Below are positions 42,743 to 54,053 of a stretch of 64,000 nt of DNA, in pieces. The DNA comes from Aedes albopictus. Its lineage: Eukaryota; Arthropoda; Insecta; Diptera; Culicidae. The DNA is taken from positions 16,707,346 through 16,771,345 of the forward strand of contig NC_085137.1 in NCBI RefSeq assembly GCF_035046485.1. The letters run 5' to 3'. Both the position numbers and the translations under genes were made by a program. Within the stretch, counting starts at the first letter, position 1. The number at the start of each line of letters is the position of its first letter. Under the pieces are notes generated by a model, which did no database searches, was not told where the DNA came from, and was given only the letters and a program-made list of their open reading frames with translations.

Positions 42743-43255
42743 GATTTTGTCAACACGTTTAAATATAGTTTGAAAATAATCCTGAAGCAATGCATCAATG
42801 AATGAATTGGACATTACCACCACCAATTATGACATTAAGCCGTATGAGCCACAGAAAATTGCAATGCATTTTCGTTCAGCTGTAAATAATGTATGGTAGA
42901 TTAACAAGATAAAGGATATGCATATAAAATCATTTTTTTTTAGAATTGTTTGGCTTTTCAGTCCTATTGTGAGATCAAAAACAACCTTATGTACTCCGAC
43001 GTTTCAATCCGTATCGGCTTCTTTATGGCTCTATGTTCCAAATGAAAATTGGTCAGCCTATCTTCAACCTAGTGTGAATCCGCAGTTATTGATTGAAGTG
43101 ATTTCTATGGCGATCTAACGCCTTATCCGTAAGAGTAACTAGAGATTCTTAAATTTTGACCCCCAAATAACCTTCAGTGAGTTTAAGTGGTTTAAAAGTT
43201 TGATCTGTCAAGAACTAGTTTCTTAAGGAAGCAAGAGTGTAGTATACGCCTCCCG
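42743..43255. other. Unrecognised intergenic sequence
   Basis: AT-rich with no gene, RNA or repeat structure that I can name. Confidence 0.35.
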
Positions 43256-43264
43256 GAAAAACTA

Positions 43265-43720
43265 TTTGGGGATTACTCCAAGAACTCTATAAGGTTGCCC
43301 AGAAAAAATCTCATTTCCAGATTTCCCATAACGAACTTTTGATGAATTTCATAAAAGAACTTCTGAAGGATTCTCACAAGGAATTTTTGAAAGATCTCCA
43401 CAGGGAACTTGTTGAGGATTTTAAGATAGAACTTCTGGAGGGCTCCCACAAGAAATTCTTGGAGGAAACGTAGTAAGAAATCCTTGAGGAATTCCAAAGA
43501 TCCACCGAATTCAAAGTTCCAGAAGGAACACAAATACAAAAATGAATTCTTACAGGTATCCCACACAAAACTCATGGAATATTTTATGGATGCGTCTCAG
43601 AAGAATTTCTTGCAAAGATACCAGAAGAAACTCATTAAAAATGTCCAGAAAGAGCTGTTGATGAAATCCTAGTAAAACTTTTGAAGGAATCTCAGAGAGA
43701 AATTCTGGGAGAACCCCATG
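43265..43720 (+). repeat. Degenerate 12-bp satellite (plus polarity)
   Basis: Phrases like GGAACTTGTTGAGG, AGAAATTCTTGGAGG and CTCATTAAAAATG follow the 12-base rhythm. ORFs (EFL-rich) are artefacts. Confidence 0.6.
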
Positions 43721-43734
43721 AAGAATAGAGATAA

Positions 43735-43905
43735 TCGGGTTTTGGGTTTTCAGAACCGAAACCCGACCCGAACCTGACGGGTACGTGTTTGGCAAAAGTC
43801 TACGCTCCATACAAATTTTCAAATTTTTGTATGGACAAAAGTCTACGAGGGGTGAGGGGGCTTCTGAGATGACCTAAATTTGGTCTACGTAGTTTATGAA
43901 CAGCT
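43735..43905. repeat. GGGTTT palindrome and hairpin repeat
   Basis: GGGTTTTGGGTTTTC is followed by GAACCGAAACCCGACCC, an imperfect palindrome. Just downstream CCATACAAATTTTC/ATTTTTGTATGG forms a hairpin between two copies of CAAAAGTCTACG. This looks like a MITE core, but I could not place its ends. Confidence 0.5.
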
Positions 43906-44040
43906 CCAAAGGAGGAATTCCAGAGGGAGCGCATAGGAATATCAGAAGGAAAATGTTAAGAGGATATCTGGGTTATTCCGAGAAGGAACTCTTGAAGAAC
44001 TCTCAGGGGTCAGAAACATTCCCATCGAATTCCAAAATTT

Positions 44041-44500
44041 CATCGAAAATAGAAACATAAGTTTGAGTTTTTTAAATTCCCAAATATGTGGTCATAAATG
44101 TGGAGTCACAAAAATATGGTAATAGTAGTTTATGCAACAAGGTAAAGAATGAAGATTTTTACAGCACGAGTCGTACATTTATCCAACGAGGCTTGACGTG
44201 TTGACCGTGTTAACGGAATCTAACTGTATCATCATCGTTGTGATCATCATCAAAGTAAGAAAATCGAATATTTAGAGGTCGTACCTAGACAAAATTAGAA
44301 CGGTTTCTCACAAGTCTTGGATTGGAGGAGATTTTGACAGCGCTGGACGTGTGCAAGAAACGACAACGAAAACAAAAACAAGCATCCAATACCCTCAACC
44401 CATGGTATGGTACGACTATATGCTTGGTGACGCTAACCGCACGGCCACAAGGCTCCACACAGTTTATTTTTTTAGAAACTCGTGTTGGCATTCCTGTAGA
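44041..44500. other. Unrecognised sequence with a repeat-like phrase
   Basis: 44160-44205 (AGCACGAGTCGTAC, ATCCAACGAGGCTTG) resembles a common mosquito interspersed repeat from memory. The ORFs at 44285-44549 overlap on both strands and carry no domain. Confidence 0.3.
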
Positions 44501-44504
44501 GGCT

Positions 44505-45280
44505 GCTACCTCTATTCCTTGTTATAACCTTCCAGAGATACCTTCATAAATTCCTGCATAATTTATTCCTTGGCATTTGCCCAAAAACTTCTCTAGAAAA
44601 TTTTTAAGAAAAGCTACCGTGATTATATCAGAAAATCTGTCAGTAACAACTCCATATTTGTTTTTTTTGCACACCTCAAAAAAAAAAAAAAAATCTTATA
44701 GGCTCTTCACTTTTTTTAGGTATTTATTCAGAGATTTCTTCAAAAATATCAGGGATTTTATCTACTAACCCGTTCAGAAATTATGCAAGAAATTCGCCCA
44801 AGGATTGATCCAGAGGTATCCCCAGCGGCTCTTCTAGGGGTTCCTTAAGAAATCCTCCTGAGATCCCTTCAGAAATTTATTTAGGGATGTATCCAAGAAT
44901 TCTCCAATTCCCACTGAATGCTTTATAAGAATCCTTCTGAAATCCCTCTTTGGTATCCGTCGGATTTTCCTAAGAGTGTTTTTTAGACATTTCTTCATAA
45001 AATTTTCATACATTTTTTCAATTTTTTTTGTTGATGTTACTGACAGTTTCGCATGACATTCTTGCAAAATTCCTCCTAAGGTATCTCAAGGTAATCTTCA
45101 CGAATTCCTCAAGATATTGTTTCAACGAGCACCTACAAAATTCTTTTAAGAAATTTTTTTCAGGAATCTCCAGAGATATCTCTAAGAGTTTGTCCAGGGA
45201 AATTATGCAGGGATATAAATTTGCTTTATAAATTTCTTTAGTGATTCCTTCAGAAATTTTTGTGTAAATTCAATTAGAGT
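44505..45280 (-). repeat. Degenerate 12-bp satellite (minus polarity)
   Basis: TTCCTTCAGAAATT, TTCTCCAATTCC and CAGAGATATC words repeat loosely. No gene is visible. Confidence 0.55.
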
Positions 45281-45875
45281 GTCTGTGGCAGTGCTGCAAT
45301 TTTTCGACAGGCATTTATGATAGCGATATTTTGCTTTTTTCATTGTGTGAGAACATTGAGTGTTGAGAACAACGTTTTCAATATTTTTTAAGAATTTTGC
45401 TGGGACGTGTGGAATTGCCAAACCATTCCAAAATCCACAAAAAAAACTTCCTGCGATAGCGTAGGCACAATCTTTTTAAAAAAATCATATTGGCGGATTG
45501 CTTGAGCTTCAGCTTGTATGACCGCCCGTAGATGCTACTCCAGTATCGCCAGACCAGCTGCAATCACACAAGGAATCAATGAGATTGAGGATTTTAGTGT
45601 GAGTGTTGACGATCTTCTATTTTTAGGCGACAATGGCGCCTGCCACGTCAGGTTGCCGGTCAATGTGGGGAAGAGGAAGGAAGTGATGATTGCAATGGTT
45701 TGTATCTACACAGACCGAATATACCTCTGCGCCTGGACAATTTCATGCGAATGTCGGAGTGTTGATGGGATATGGTTGATAAATGGTTCACACATTGGTG
45801 CGTGGATGCCAGAGGTGTAAGGTGATAGATGGCGAAACTGGATGCATTTTCTCATTTTTTGGTTTTTGATTTGTT
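45281..45875. other. Unassigned, partly repeat-like sequence
   Basis: 45500-45830 has normal base composition and a 100-codon plus-strand ORF (45518-45820, MTARRCYSSIARPAAITQG..). The phrase GATGCTACTCCAGTATCGCC seems familiar from mosquito interspersed repeats, so I do not call a host gene. Confidence 0.3.
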
Positions 45876-45879
45876 TTAT

Positions 45880-46093
45880 TCAATAATGAAGCAATATTTT
45901 CAATCTCCTGATTTTTTTTTCCTGGTGGAAAATGTAATTTCGTTTTTTCAGTAAAAACAAAATTTCACAAAAAATGGTTTCTGCAAAAATGGAAAACATT
46001 TCCACCACGAAAAAATCAGAAGATACCTTGTTCCATACTATACACGTGTACGAAATATGATTTTGAAAATATTGCTTCGTTATTTAATATATT
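45880..46093. repeat. Palindromic foldback sequence (~210 bp)
   Basis: AATGAAGCAATATTTTCAA at about 45886 pairs with TTGAAAATATTGCTTCGTT at about 46064. TCCTGGTGGAAAATG pairs with CATTTCCACCACG nearer the centre. No ORF. Confidence 0.7.
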
Positions 46094-46096
46094 ATA

Positions 46097-46493
46097 CAGT
46101 GATAAACATTCGTTTAGCCGAGGCCTAAACATGTTCAAAAAAGGGTCGAGAAACTAATACAAAAGATTTTATGATAAAACTGCATGTGTGACAGTTTATC
46201 TAGTACTGCTTAATAAAAAGGTGATACACCACACTAACATATGCGCTAAAACAAAAATGAGGGTAAAAACTCTTCAAATATCATTGTTTGCCTAGGCATT
46301 CGTTCTGCAGAGATAATTGAAGAAATGGTTTTAAATAGATTTTTTTTGTTGTTTCATGAATATATTTCGAGGGTATACCCCAAGGCATTAAGTATATGAC
46401 GTGTTAACAAGATAATTGACTTTAAAAGTTTTTTTTATTTGCAAAAAAAAAAATAGAAAAAATATGCCTCGGCTCAACGAATGTCTACCACTG
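46097..46493. mobile_element. Tc1/mariner-type MITE (397 bp, TA target)
   Basis: The left end CAGTGATAAACATTCGTTTA matches the reverse complement of the right end, CAGTGGTAGACATTCGTTGA; both continue into GCCGAGGC. TA dinucleotides flank it at 46095-46096 and 46494-46495. CAGTG termini with TA are typical of Tc1/mariner elements. No transposase. Confidence 0.88.
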
Positions 46494-46546
46494 TATGCTT
46501 CCAGTTTCGCCTGTGTTTATTATTGTGAATGAGCACAATTCATTTC

Positions 46547-46705
46547 GGGAGCATCCATTGAGTACGTCACGTTCAGAGAGGGGGGGGGGTGTTCTTGAAT
46601 GTGTGAAAGGTAATGCATTAGGTATATGAAAACCGGGTTTTTCGAAGGGGTGAGGGGGAGATCAAAAATTCCCAAATGTTGCGTGACGTACTAAATGGAT
46701 ACCCC
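46547..46705. mobile_element. Short MITE with GTACGTCACG ends (~159 bp)
   Basis: GGGAGCATCCATTGAGTACG at the left pairs with the right end (reverse complement GGGGGTATCCATTTAGTACG). A G tract and GTGAGGGGGAG lie inside. No target duplication could be settled. Confidence 0.75.
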
Positions 46706-46709
46706 CTTG

Positions 46710-46933
46710 GTTGCATAACACGTAGGTGTTATACATATGATAGAATGACACTGTGCTGTGAAAGTCGGTAGGAAGGGAAACGGTTTTTCATCCCGATTCT
46801 GATGAGTAAGAGGAGAATAAAGTATGTATATCGAAACATACGAGAGATGGGACAGGGATGGGACAGGGATTGAACCAAGGACTTTCTGCACACAAATCAG
46901 AAGCGGTAGCCACTAGACAACCAAGCCCGTCAG
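46710..46933 (-). mobile_element. tRNA-derived SINE, minus strand
   Basis: On the minus strand GACGGGCTTGGTTGTCTAGT begins the head, with A box TGGTTGTCTAGTGGC and B box GGTTCAATCCC, then a ~150-base body. It abuts the 46547-46705 MITE. Confidence 0.7.
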
Positions 46934-47013
46934 AAAGCATATTGGCGGATTGCTTACATTTAATTAGGAAGTATAATGTGCATCAATAAAATGGAGCATT
47001 GTCTTACATTAAT

Positions 47014-47831
47014 TGGGGCTCAAAAAATGAAAACTCACAATGCACAAAGGGCCAGAATCATAATCTAGTGGAACAAAATGAATTACTCCAAAACGAAGCA
47101 TTTCCGACTCATGGTGTCTTCGACAAAGTTGTTTAAAATCAGCAGGGGCATCTATTGCTAAGAAGGAAGTAGCATAGAGTCAAAATAAACAACTTTCTCG
47201 ATGACATAAACTCTCTAAAGTGTAACTGTAACTGTACACCAAAAAATACCTATCCAAATTTTTGACAGCAGTATTGCTTCGTATTTGCTGAAAATTTGAA
47301 GTTGCGATTTTTTGTGCTCTGTGAGATATTAAGGCTTGAAATTCACACTATTTTTTCGAATTTGTATTTTTATTTTTTATTTGTATTTATAATATTCAAC
47401 ATATTCCCGTACAATGGGCTTGGTTTAACATATTTGCATAAGGAAAAAAAATAAACTCACATGGTTTCTAGTAAAAATGTCAAAATAAGCTTAAAAAAGT
47501 ATTTTACCATTGATGGTTTTTTATTTTCAAAACATTTCGAAAACTGTAGGCTGTGGAAGAGTTGTTTATTTTATCAAAATGTACATCTTTGTCGAAGACT
47601 CCATGTCTCTAGGACGTAAAACAAAGAAGTTAGATGGTGGCGCCACCCATGCGGACGCGTTGCGAACTAATACGTTCTTAGCAATAGATGCCTCTGCTGA
47701 TGTCAAACAACTTTGTCGAAGACACCATATGTCGGAAATGCTTCGTTTTGGAGTAATTCATTTTGTTCCGATAGATTGCGATTCTGGCCCTAAGTGCAAC
47801 GTTTATACATTAAAAGAGTTTTTGGGAGCGC
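47014..47831. mobile_element. Foldback element with ~200-base inverted arms (~818 bp)
   Basis: The arm 47045-47175 (GGGCCAGAATC, AACAAAATGAATTACTCC, AAGTTGTTT, AGCAGGGGCATCTATTGC) matches the reverse complement of 47680-47800 with few differences. Outer parts (GGGGCTCAAAAA / TTTTTGGGAGCGC) are weaker. The 123-codon plus-strand ORF at 47510-47881 is a read-through of the arm, not a gene. Confidence 0.8.
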
Positions 47832-47904
47832 AAAAACAAAATTGGGCAACTCTTTTGAATACATTACAGCAAATCTGGTAAATGCCAGTAAAGGGCAATA
47901 TGTA

Positions 47905-48806
47905 CAGGGGATGGCAAAAATGTTTGGGGTAGGCAACTTTTTTTCTCCCACAAAAAAAAATCAGCATTCTGTAACTTTTCATAGAATGCATAAAAAAATC
48001 TCAGATTTTGACTGTTTGTCAACCTATTTTATGTGCATCATTGGTACAAATTTGGGCTCGATTGATTATTTTTTCGCGAAGTTAGAACCGTTCGGGTAAA
48101 ACATTATTATTTAGACAACTAATTTTTGAACTGTCACATCTCGGGAACCAGTGAACCGAATTGTATGAATTTGTTAACGTTTTTCAAAAGTATATTGATA
48201 CTTAATACGACGTTATAAAATGTAATATTTTCTCACGGCGAATTAAGTTATACCGGATTGGAATTTTTACCCATATAGAGAAAAATTAGTCAAATCTACA
48301 ATACCACACAAAAATGACTAAATGTGTTCTTCCTTCAATTTAAATAGACACCAATATATCTGATTAGAGATGACTTGAGAACAGAAGTGGAAAATCTTTG
48401 GATATCAACACTAAAATTTATTGACATTGATGTAAAAAACATTTTTTTTGAGAAAAATCCAAAAAGTGTCAATCTATGATAACTTTTTTCAACGTTTAAA
48501 AAGTACCTATGTTTTAATAGTTTGTGAAGCATTCACATATTGTTAGTGTACGTTCAAAATTTCATTCAATTCGGTTCACTGGTTTCCGAGATATGACACC
48601 TCAAAAATGAGTTGTCTGAAAAATAGTGTTTTACCCGAACGGTTCTAACTTTGCGAAATATTAATCAATCGAGCCCAAATTTGCACTCATAATAGGTAGA
48701 CAAACAGTCAAAATTTTTTGATATGCTCTATGAAAAGTTATAGCTTGTTGAACTTTTTTGTGAGAGAAAAAAAGTTGCCTATCCCAAACATTTTGGCCAT
48801 CCTTTG
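47905..48806. mobile_element. TA-target MITE with CAGGGGATGG end (902 bp)
   Basis: The left end CAGGGGATGGCAAAAATGTT matches the reverse complement of the right end CAAAGGATGGCCAAAATGTT, and homology extends ~270 bases inward on both arms (AACCGTTCGGGTAAAAC, TCTCGGGAACCAGTGAACCG). TA flanks both ends. No transposase. Confidence 0.88.
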
Positions 48807-48849
48807 TATCTATATCATTGTACCATTGCTTACATCGCATTGGTGCAGT

Positions 48850-49260
48850 TGATCGCGTGTGACCGTGCCGAGCTCTCGACGCTTTACTAAATTAGACACC
48901 AGCAAACAAACTGCTTGGTGGCTTGGTATACAGAGTGCATACAGTAAGTCTAGGCTTCTCAAAAACAATTCGCTCTCACTTGCAGTTAGTGGGCACAAAC
49001 GCGAGTGTGATGTGGATTGCCATCTAAGCCAAGCCAGAGAGATGGCTTTGTGATAAAGGAGTGTTCAAGGTGTGGCTTCAGAGCCAGTTTGGCATTCTAT
49101 TCCGCAGAATCGTTACTTGTTAGGCTTAGTTTGTTGAAGCGCCGGTCTAGCGAATGCGAAGTCGTGGGTTCCAATCCCACCAGAACGCGATTTTTTTTTC
49201 ACAAATTTCATCACAGCAACACTCTGTGCCTTCGAATTATAATATTATGTTACATACAAC
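48850..49260 (+). mobile_element. Repeat with internal tRNA-Thr-like module, copy 2
   Basis: About 250 bases (GCTCTCACTTGCAGTTAGTG, ATTGCCATCTAAGCCAAG) precede TATTCCGCAGAATCGTTACT and a tRNA-like module (about 49119-49187) with boxes TTAGTTTGTTGAAGC and GGGTTCCAATCCC. It is followed by a T tract and ~60 bases shared with copy 3. It is clearly homologous to 57900-58260 over its whole length. The tRNA module has lost A-box bases. Confidence 0.75.
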
Positions 49261-50130
49261 CCCCCCGTAACTTGACAGATGAGCTCAGTTTCGCGTACCT
49301 ACTTGCAAATCGCAGATGTCGCTGCTGTTCGTAAACAACGGGTCCATCCTTCACTGACGCAACAATTTTTGTCCATGCGAAAACACCTTTTTGTTTCGTG
49401 GTGAGTGGAAGCCAACAAGAGGCTAGCGTTTCGTATCAAAAGGACGTATTCAACAGAAGCGCAAAAACTAATGTTCATTGAATTGAAATTATTTTGATTT
49501 TTCTTTTTTATTTGTTGTAAGAAATGTAATAAAAGCGCATGTTTAAACGGTCTTGCATATTAATTGGTGACTACGCATGCTAGACTAAACCGAAGATCAA
49601 ACTCGAAAAAAAAATCTGCAAATGATAATTTTAACTTCCATTTTGGCTTTGCCACCAGATGCATAGCTGCAAAATGTTTTCATAAGTAACCTAATTAATT
49701 ACTTGCTGGTGCTTAATAACCGCACCAGAAGAAAACATGAGTTTCTTATTAATTTTATGAAACTATTTTGCCTTTACCCGTTTTATAAATACAATGTTCG
49801 CTTCTAGTACACAAATTCATCATGCCGCACGTAATTTGCATTAATCTACCACAAAAAAGCCGAAACAACAAATTAAGGTTTCAGTTTAATGTTTTAATAT
49901 TTGTTGTGCGATTTGTTATTGTCGGTTATCGTCCTTTTCAAAAGTAGTGCTTGCCGCTTCGAATCTGACAGTACCACCCGGACCAAAATTTTTAGGTACG
50001 CTGACGTTGTTCGGCAGCTGTCAAGAAGCTCCCGGGTTGGTTACATATCAGGTTGTTTGACCCAGTAGAACGTAATCTGAAGAGCATAGGATGGAGATTC
50101 TTTCTTCATTACACCAATCAACTTAACATT
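49261..50130. other. Unrecognised AT-rich sequence
   Basis: I see nothing I can support as a gene, RNA or element in this stretch. Confidence 0.35.
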
Positions 50131-50131
50131 G

Positions 50132-50280
50132 AAAATGTTTGACAATTCTCAGGTCATTTTGACAGACGTAACATGAGCAAGGAAGGACGGCAACATGGTT
50201 GGTAAAGTAGAAGATATTTATTGTCTTTTTCGGGCATGTGCATAATCTGTCAAAATGACCTGAGATTTGTAAAGCATTTT
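50132..50280. mobile_element. Small MITE with CTCAGGTCATTTTGACAG arms (149 bp)
   Basis: The left arm (AAAATGTTTGACAATTCTCA then GGTCATTTTGACAG) is the near-exact reverse complement of the right arm (CTGTCAAAATGACC, then TGAGATTTGTAAAGCATTTT). Arms are ~35 bases. Confidence 0.82.
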
Positions 50281-50623
50281 GAGGTTAGGTTTGGTGATGT
50301 AATAAAGAATAGTGCTATAATATTGTTAACTATGTGTCACCATGAATATGTTGTTTTTTCATTGTTTGATGTTTGTAGTTTTAGCAGAAAATGCTATTAA
50401 TTATTCATGAATATTAATTCAAAACTACGTTGCTGCTGCTGTAAACACGATAGAACGTGATAATTGTGATTCCTTGTCAAAACACCAGCCTGAGAGTGGA
50501 TTTATCTGGGTTTACAATGTTTATTCACCCGCAACCACCGCCACTAGATAACAGGTAGTAGAGCTAGACATTAATATATAGATATGAGCTGATAAGAATA
50601 CACACACAATCGAAAGTACTCAC

Positions 50624-51042
50624 TTTTCTTTGGCGTTCATCTCGATCTGCAGGGTTGCCACCTCGGTTGCCACGTCCGGCAGCACTCGGTGGTGCGAGGC
50701 CGCCATCTGGTGATGCAGCAGGTGTAGATCTCCGCCCGGTCCGGTGCCATTGCTGCTTCCGATGCTGGCCGCGATCACCGCCGGGGTGGCCACCACCGAC
50801 GCAGCCAACGCACCGCCCCCATTGATCAGAGCCGCATTGTTCACCACGTTGCTGTTGTTGTTGTTGTTGCTCAGACCGGGCTTCTGATAGGGATGCTTGG
50901 CCGCACTCAGTAGATGGTGGTGGTGGTGGCCATATCCACCCAGCAGCACCTTGTTGCCGTTGTTATCGATCCCGGACGAGGGCGAACTCTTGCCCGAACC
51001 AGGCGAAATCTTGCCGGCCAACGCTTCCAACGAATTAAGCAT
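50624..51042 (-). CDS. Host protein-coding first exon, low-complexity N-terminus, unidentified gene
   Basis: This is the best host-gene candidate in the window. The minus strand has ATG at 51042 and an open frame of about 139 codons ending at a strong splice donor (AAAA then GTGAGTAC, intron starting at 50623). The frame starts MLNSLEALAGKISPGSG and has a His run from a CAC/CAT tract, an Asn run near 50850, an Ala/Val-rich stretch and a His-rich HLLHHQMAASHH segment. It ends in a charged, possibly coiled-coil start (TEVATLQIEMNAKEK). GC-rich codons and in-frame homopolymers are typical of mosquito regulatory or signalling proteins. An earlier in-frame ATG at 51192 would add an unlikely basic leader. 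Downstream exons would lie at lower coordinates; I did not find them. I do not recognise the gene. Confidence 0.7.
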
Positions 51043-52240
51043 TGTTGATGGGTGATTATTGAAAGGAACACTTCTTTTATTTTTTGAGAGGGATTTTTTT
51101 TTTCTTATGTCGCGGACGAGGGGTTGGACACGCACAAAAGAGAAGATATGTAACACACGAGAACAGAGGAAAAGAAAAGACTTTGGACACACGCACTAAC
51201 ACTAACGCAAATGAAAACGCACTTTGATTGCACGGAAAACGGAAACGGAACAAAATGTGGACACCACCTTCTTACACTTCTTGATTTTGCTTGCTCCCTC
51301 TCTCTTTCTGCGGTAGCTTCTTATTATCAGGAATATACCTTTCTTTTCGATCAACTAAAACTTTTCACACTTCTTTTCCCAACTTTTGGATACTTTTTTT
51401 TCAGCCGAGCAAATCTTCTTCAACTAACAACACTTGTTGCTGGGAACGGAGAGACTTTTGACTCTGAAATGGCGAAAGAAAAAGAGAATCTTATCTTAGA
51501 TAAACTTCGTATGTACTTCGGATTCTTCTTCTTCTGTTTTCAGGTCGACTGGCTTCTTCACTATCTACAGCGATAAGAAAAGGGAGGCTTCACACTCGTT
51601 CACTCTTATCGCCACTGTTCTTTTGCTTCGTTTTCCATAACGCCACAGTGGAGAAAAAGCGAAACTTTAACATTTTTAAGGTCGTTGTTTTGGAATCTCA
51701 TAGTATGGTACATATACCCTGATTATCTTATATATGTGATCATTTTTAACTTGTGTAGATTTTGTATAGGATCCTTGAAGAATACCATTCGTCTTATGCC
51801 AATTATAAATTTTACTAAAGACAAATTTAACTTCTGAGGCAGTTTCATATTAGTAGACAATATAAAAACTACTAGTTTCAAAAAGTATGTATCAAGTATA
51901 CATTTGTAGGGTGCTATCAAATCACAAATCTAGTAAAATCTAGTTGTAAGGATAATCCAAAGATTAACCTAATTAGATTAAGTTAATCAGTCGGAATTCC
52001 ACAAAAGCATGTTTGAAACAAGTGGATTGAAATATTGCACGTTCATCAAATAGTAAAATGTCAAAAGTACATCATGAACGAAAATGTTCTTATGAGTCCT
52101 CTTTGAGCTAGGGTTCAGATTTATAGGATTTAGGAATGTAGACCAACGACACAGTGGTAAAAGCAAATTTTTTGTGGGCTAGAATAAATCATTGAAAAAC
52201 AACGGCTTCTTCAAGTTGCACATTTCCTTTCGCTTTTCCC
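51043..52240. other. Probable 5'UTR/upstream region of the minus-strand exon, then unrecognised sequence
   Basis: 51043-51250 is likely 5'UTR of the exon at 50624-51042 (A/T tracts, no upstream ATG with good context). The rest has no recognisable feature. ORFs at 51211-51576 and 51723-51920 have no domain-like composition. Confidence 0.4.
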
Positions 52241-52674
52241 CACTGTGCAACAGTGGCGCAATCTTGTGGCTGTGATCTACGATTCGCGGTGTGTAATCTT
52301 TCTGGAATTCTTCGTCAAACGCAATTCACTGTTCTACCGAGAAATCGATTCCAACCGGCTCCAGCTGGGTTGGTGGCAGACCTGTTTGATTCCAACGATT
52401 CGAATGGACTCGAACGCGAACCTTGCGACGTTGCAGGCAGCAGATGTAGCGCAATCGAATACACGACACGACGTACGGACGGATTCTCGCGAAAGGAACG
52501 AGCGCGCGAAAGGCGGACACAGGACAGACGACAGGACACTCCGGGGTTGGGTTGTTGACGACTCGGCACGGTGATTAGTACTAAGTGGTGTGTGGTGCCC
52601 GCGTCGCGCTCTCGTTCCAACCAGCCAGCAACGTTATCAGATAGGGAAAAATAAAACTTCCAGCCAGCGACACT
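52241..52674. promoter_or_regulatory. CpG-rich segment, candidate promoter/5'UTR
   Basis: CG density rises sharply between about 52330 and 52620 (TCGCGAAAGGAACGAGCGCG), with overlapping ORFs in four frames. It lies between divergent exon candidates, consistent with a promoter or 5' leader, but there is no defined TATA box. Confidence 0.35.
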
Positions 52675-52730
52675 ATGACGACGACGACGTCAAACGGGGA
52701 GGACAAACAGCCAGTGTGCAGACCAGGTCG
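52675..52730 (+). CDS. Possible short first coding exon
   Basis: An ATG at 52675 with A at -3 opens a hydrophilic frame (MTTTTSNGEDKQPVCRP) that reaches CAG/GTCGGT at about 52726, a weak splice donor. Read through, the frame stops near 52805. It lies just 3' of the CpG-rich segment. The call is an inference from position and context only, and I do not recognise the peptide. Confidence 0.25.
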
Positions 52731-52885
52731 GTCGTGGCCGCGGCAGCAGCGGTTTGGCGTTATCTATATTTGCTTTTGTCGGTTACCTACTCCGGACCGG
52801 AGTCTCTAGCGTGCTCTGGATGGACGGTTTTATCTATTCTTGAACGGGGCACAAGTTGGTGGTTTGAAGGCAGGAATGGAATATG

Positions 52886-53085
52886 TTCACTTGCTTCCAC
52901 AGTTATTACCTGAGAGTTTCCTCTGCCAATGACCATTTTACATATTTATATCGTGTGACAAGCACAAAGATACTCTATGCCAAAGGAAGTCAAGGGTTTT
53001 TTTTTCAGGAAATGTTCCTGCATCGACCGGGAATCAAACTAATATTCCCCGATACCCACGCTCTTACAGCTCTGGCTTTTGGTTA
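52886..53085 (-). mobile_element. Feilai-type SINE, degenerate minus-strand copy
   Basis: Matches the copy at 28221-28509 through AGTTATTACCTGAGAG, TGCCAATGACCATTTTACA, ATACTCTATGCC and GACCGGGAATC. It lacks the 3' tail and has many substitutions. Confidence 0.82.
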
Positions 53086-53208
53086 GCCTTTAGTTGTTGG
53101 TTTGAGAAAATTCCTTCTTTTTCACTAGAACCAGAAATGGATTAAAAAACCAATATACCATATAACGTCTCCTACAAGTCATGCAACCCTCGTCATCTTC
53201 ATCATCTA

Positions 53209-54051
53209 CAGGGGATATTGAAAATAACTGGGACAGGTAAAATTTTCACTTTTCAAAAAATGTTCATCTCGCTGTAACTTTTCGAAAAGGGCAACAAATA
53301 TTCTCAAATTTTTACTGAAAGTTCTTCAACTAGTTGTGTATCAGTGGTCAAAATTTGAAAAAGATCGGGCTATTCTATACGAAGTTATAAAGGTTCTAGA
53401 AAAAGGTATAATTATTCGATAGCCAACTTTGAAAACTTTTGACTAAACTTAAAATTCTTCACACGAAAGAAAATTATTACGATTAGAATTTTTTTCTAAT
53501 ATAACACCAATTTATCCATAACTTCATCATCGTTTCAAAATTCGAGATAGTAATTATAGTTCATTTAAATTCCCTCTAATTGAGTTGAATATATTTATGT
53601 TTCAAAGAAAAGCAACCAAATAGCCGGCATTAAATTGGAAAAGTAATGGGATGCATATGAAAAATAGATAAATTCACTGAAAAAACATGGAATAAATTAA
53701 ATCGCCATAACTTTTTTTGTTATTAATAATTTCAAATAAAATCAACTGTTTTTCAAAGTTCATTATATAAGTCATAAATGATCAAAATTTCATTGCATTC
53801 GGTTCATTGAATCCGGAGATATAAACGGTCAAAGTTGGCTATTGGATAATTATACCTTTTACTAGAATCTTTATAACTTCGTGTAGAATGGCCCAATCTT
53901 TCCAAATTTGAAACAATGATACACAACTAGTTGATGAACTTACAGTAAAAATTTGAGAATATTTGATGCCCTTTTCGAAAAGTTACAACGAGTTGAACAT
54001 TTTTTGGAAAGTTAAAATTTTACCTGTCCCAGTTATATTGAGTATCCCCTG
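53209..54051. mobile_element. TA-target MITE with CAGGGGATA end (843 bp)
   Basis: The left end CAGGGGATATTGAAAATAAC and the right end (reverse complement CAGGGGATACTCAATATAAC) continue into shared TGGGACAGGTAAAATTTT. Arms are long and imperfect (AGTTATAAAGGTTCTAG / CTAGAATCTTTATAACT inside). TA flanks it at 53207-53208 and 54052-54053. No transposase. Confidence 0.9.
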
Positions 54052-54053
54052 TA

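Noticed and set aside
47510..47881. 123-residue protein with a plausible composition
   Set aside because: It runs through the arm of a foldback element that appears inverted at 47014-47220.
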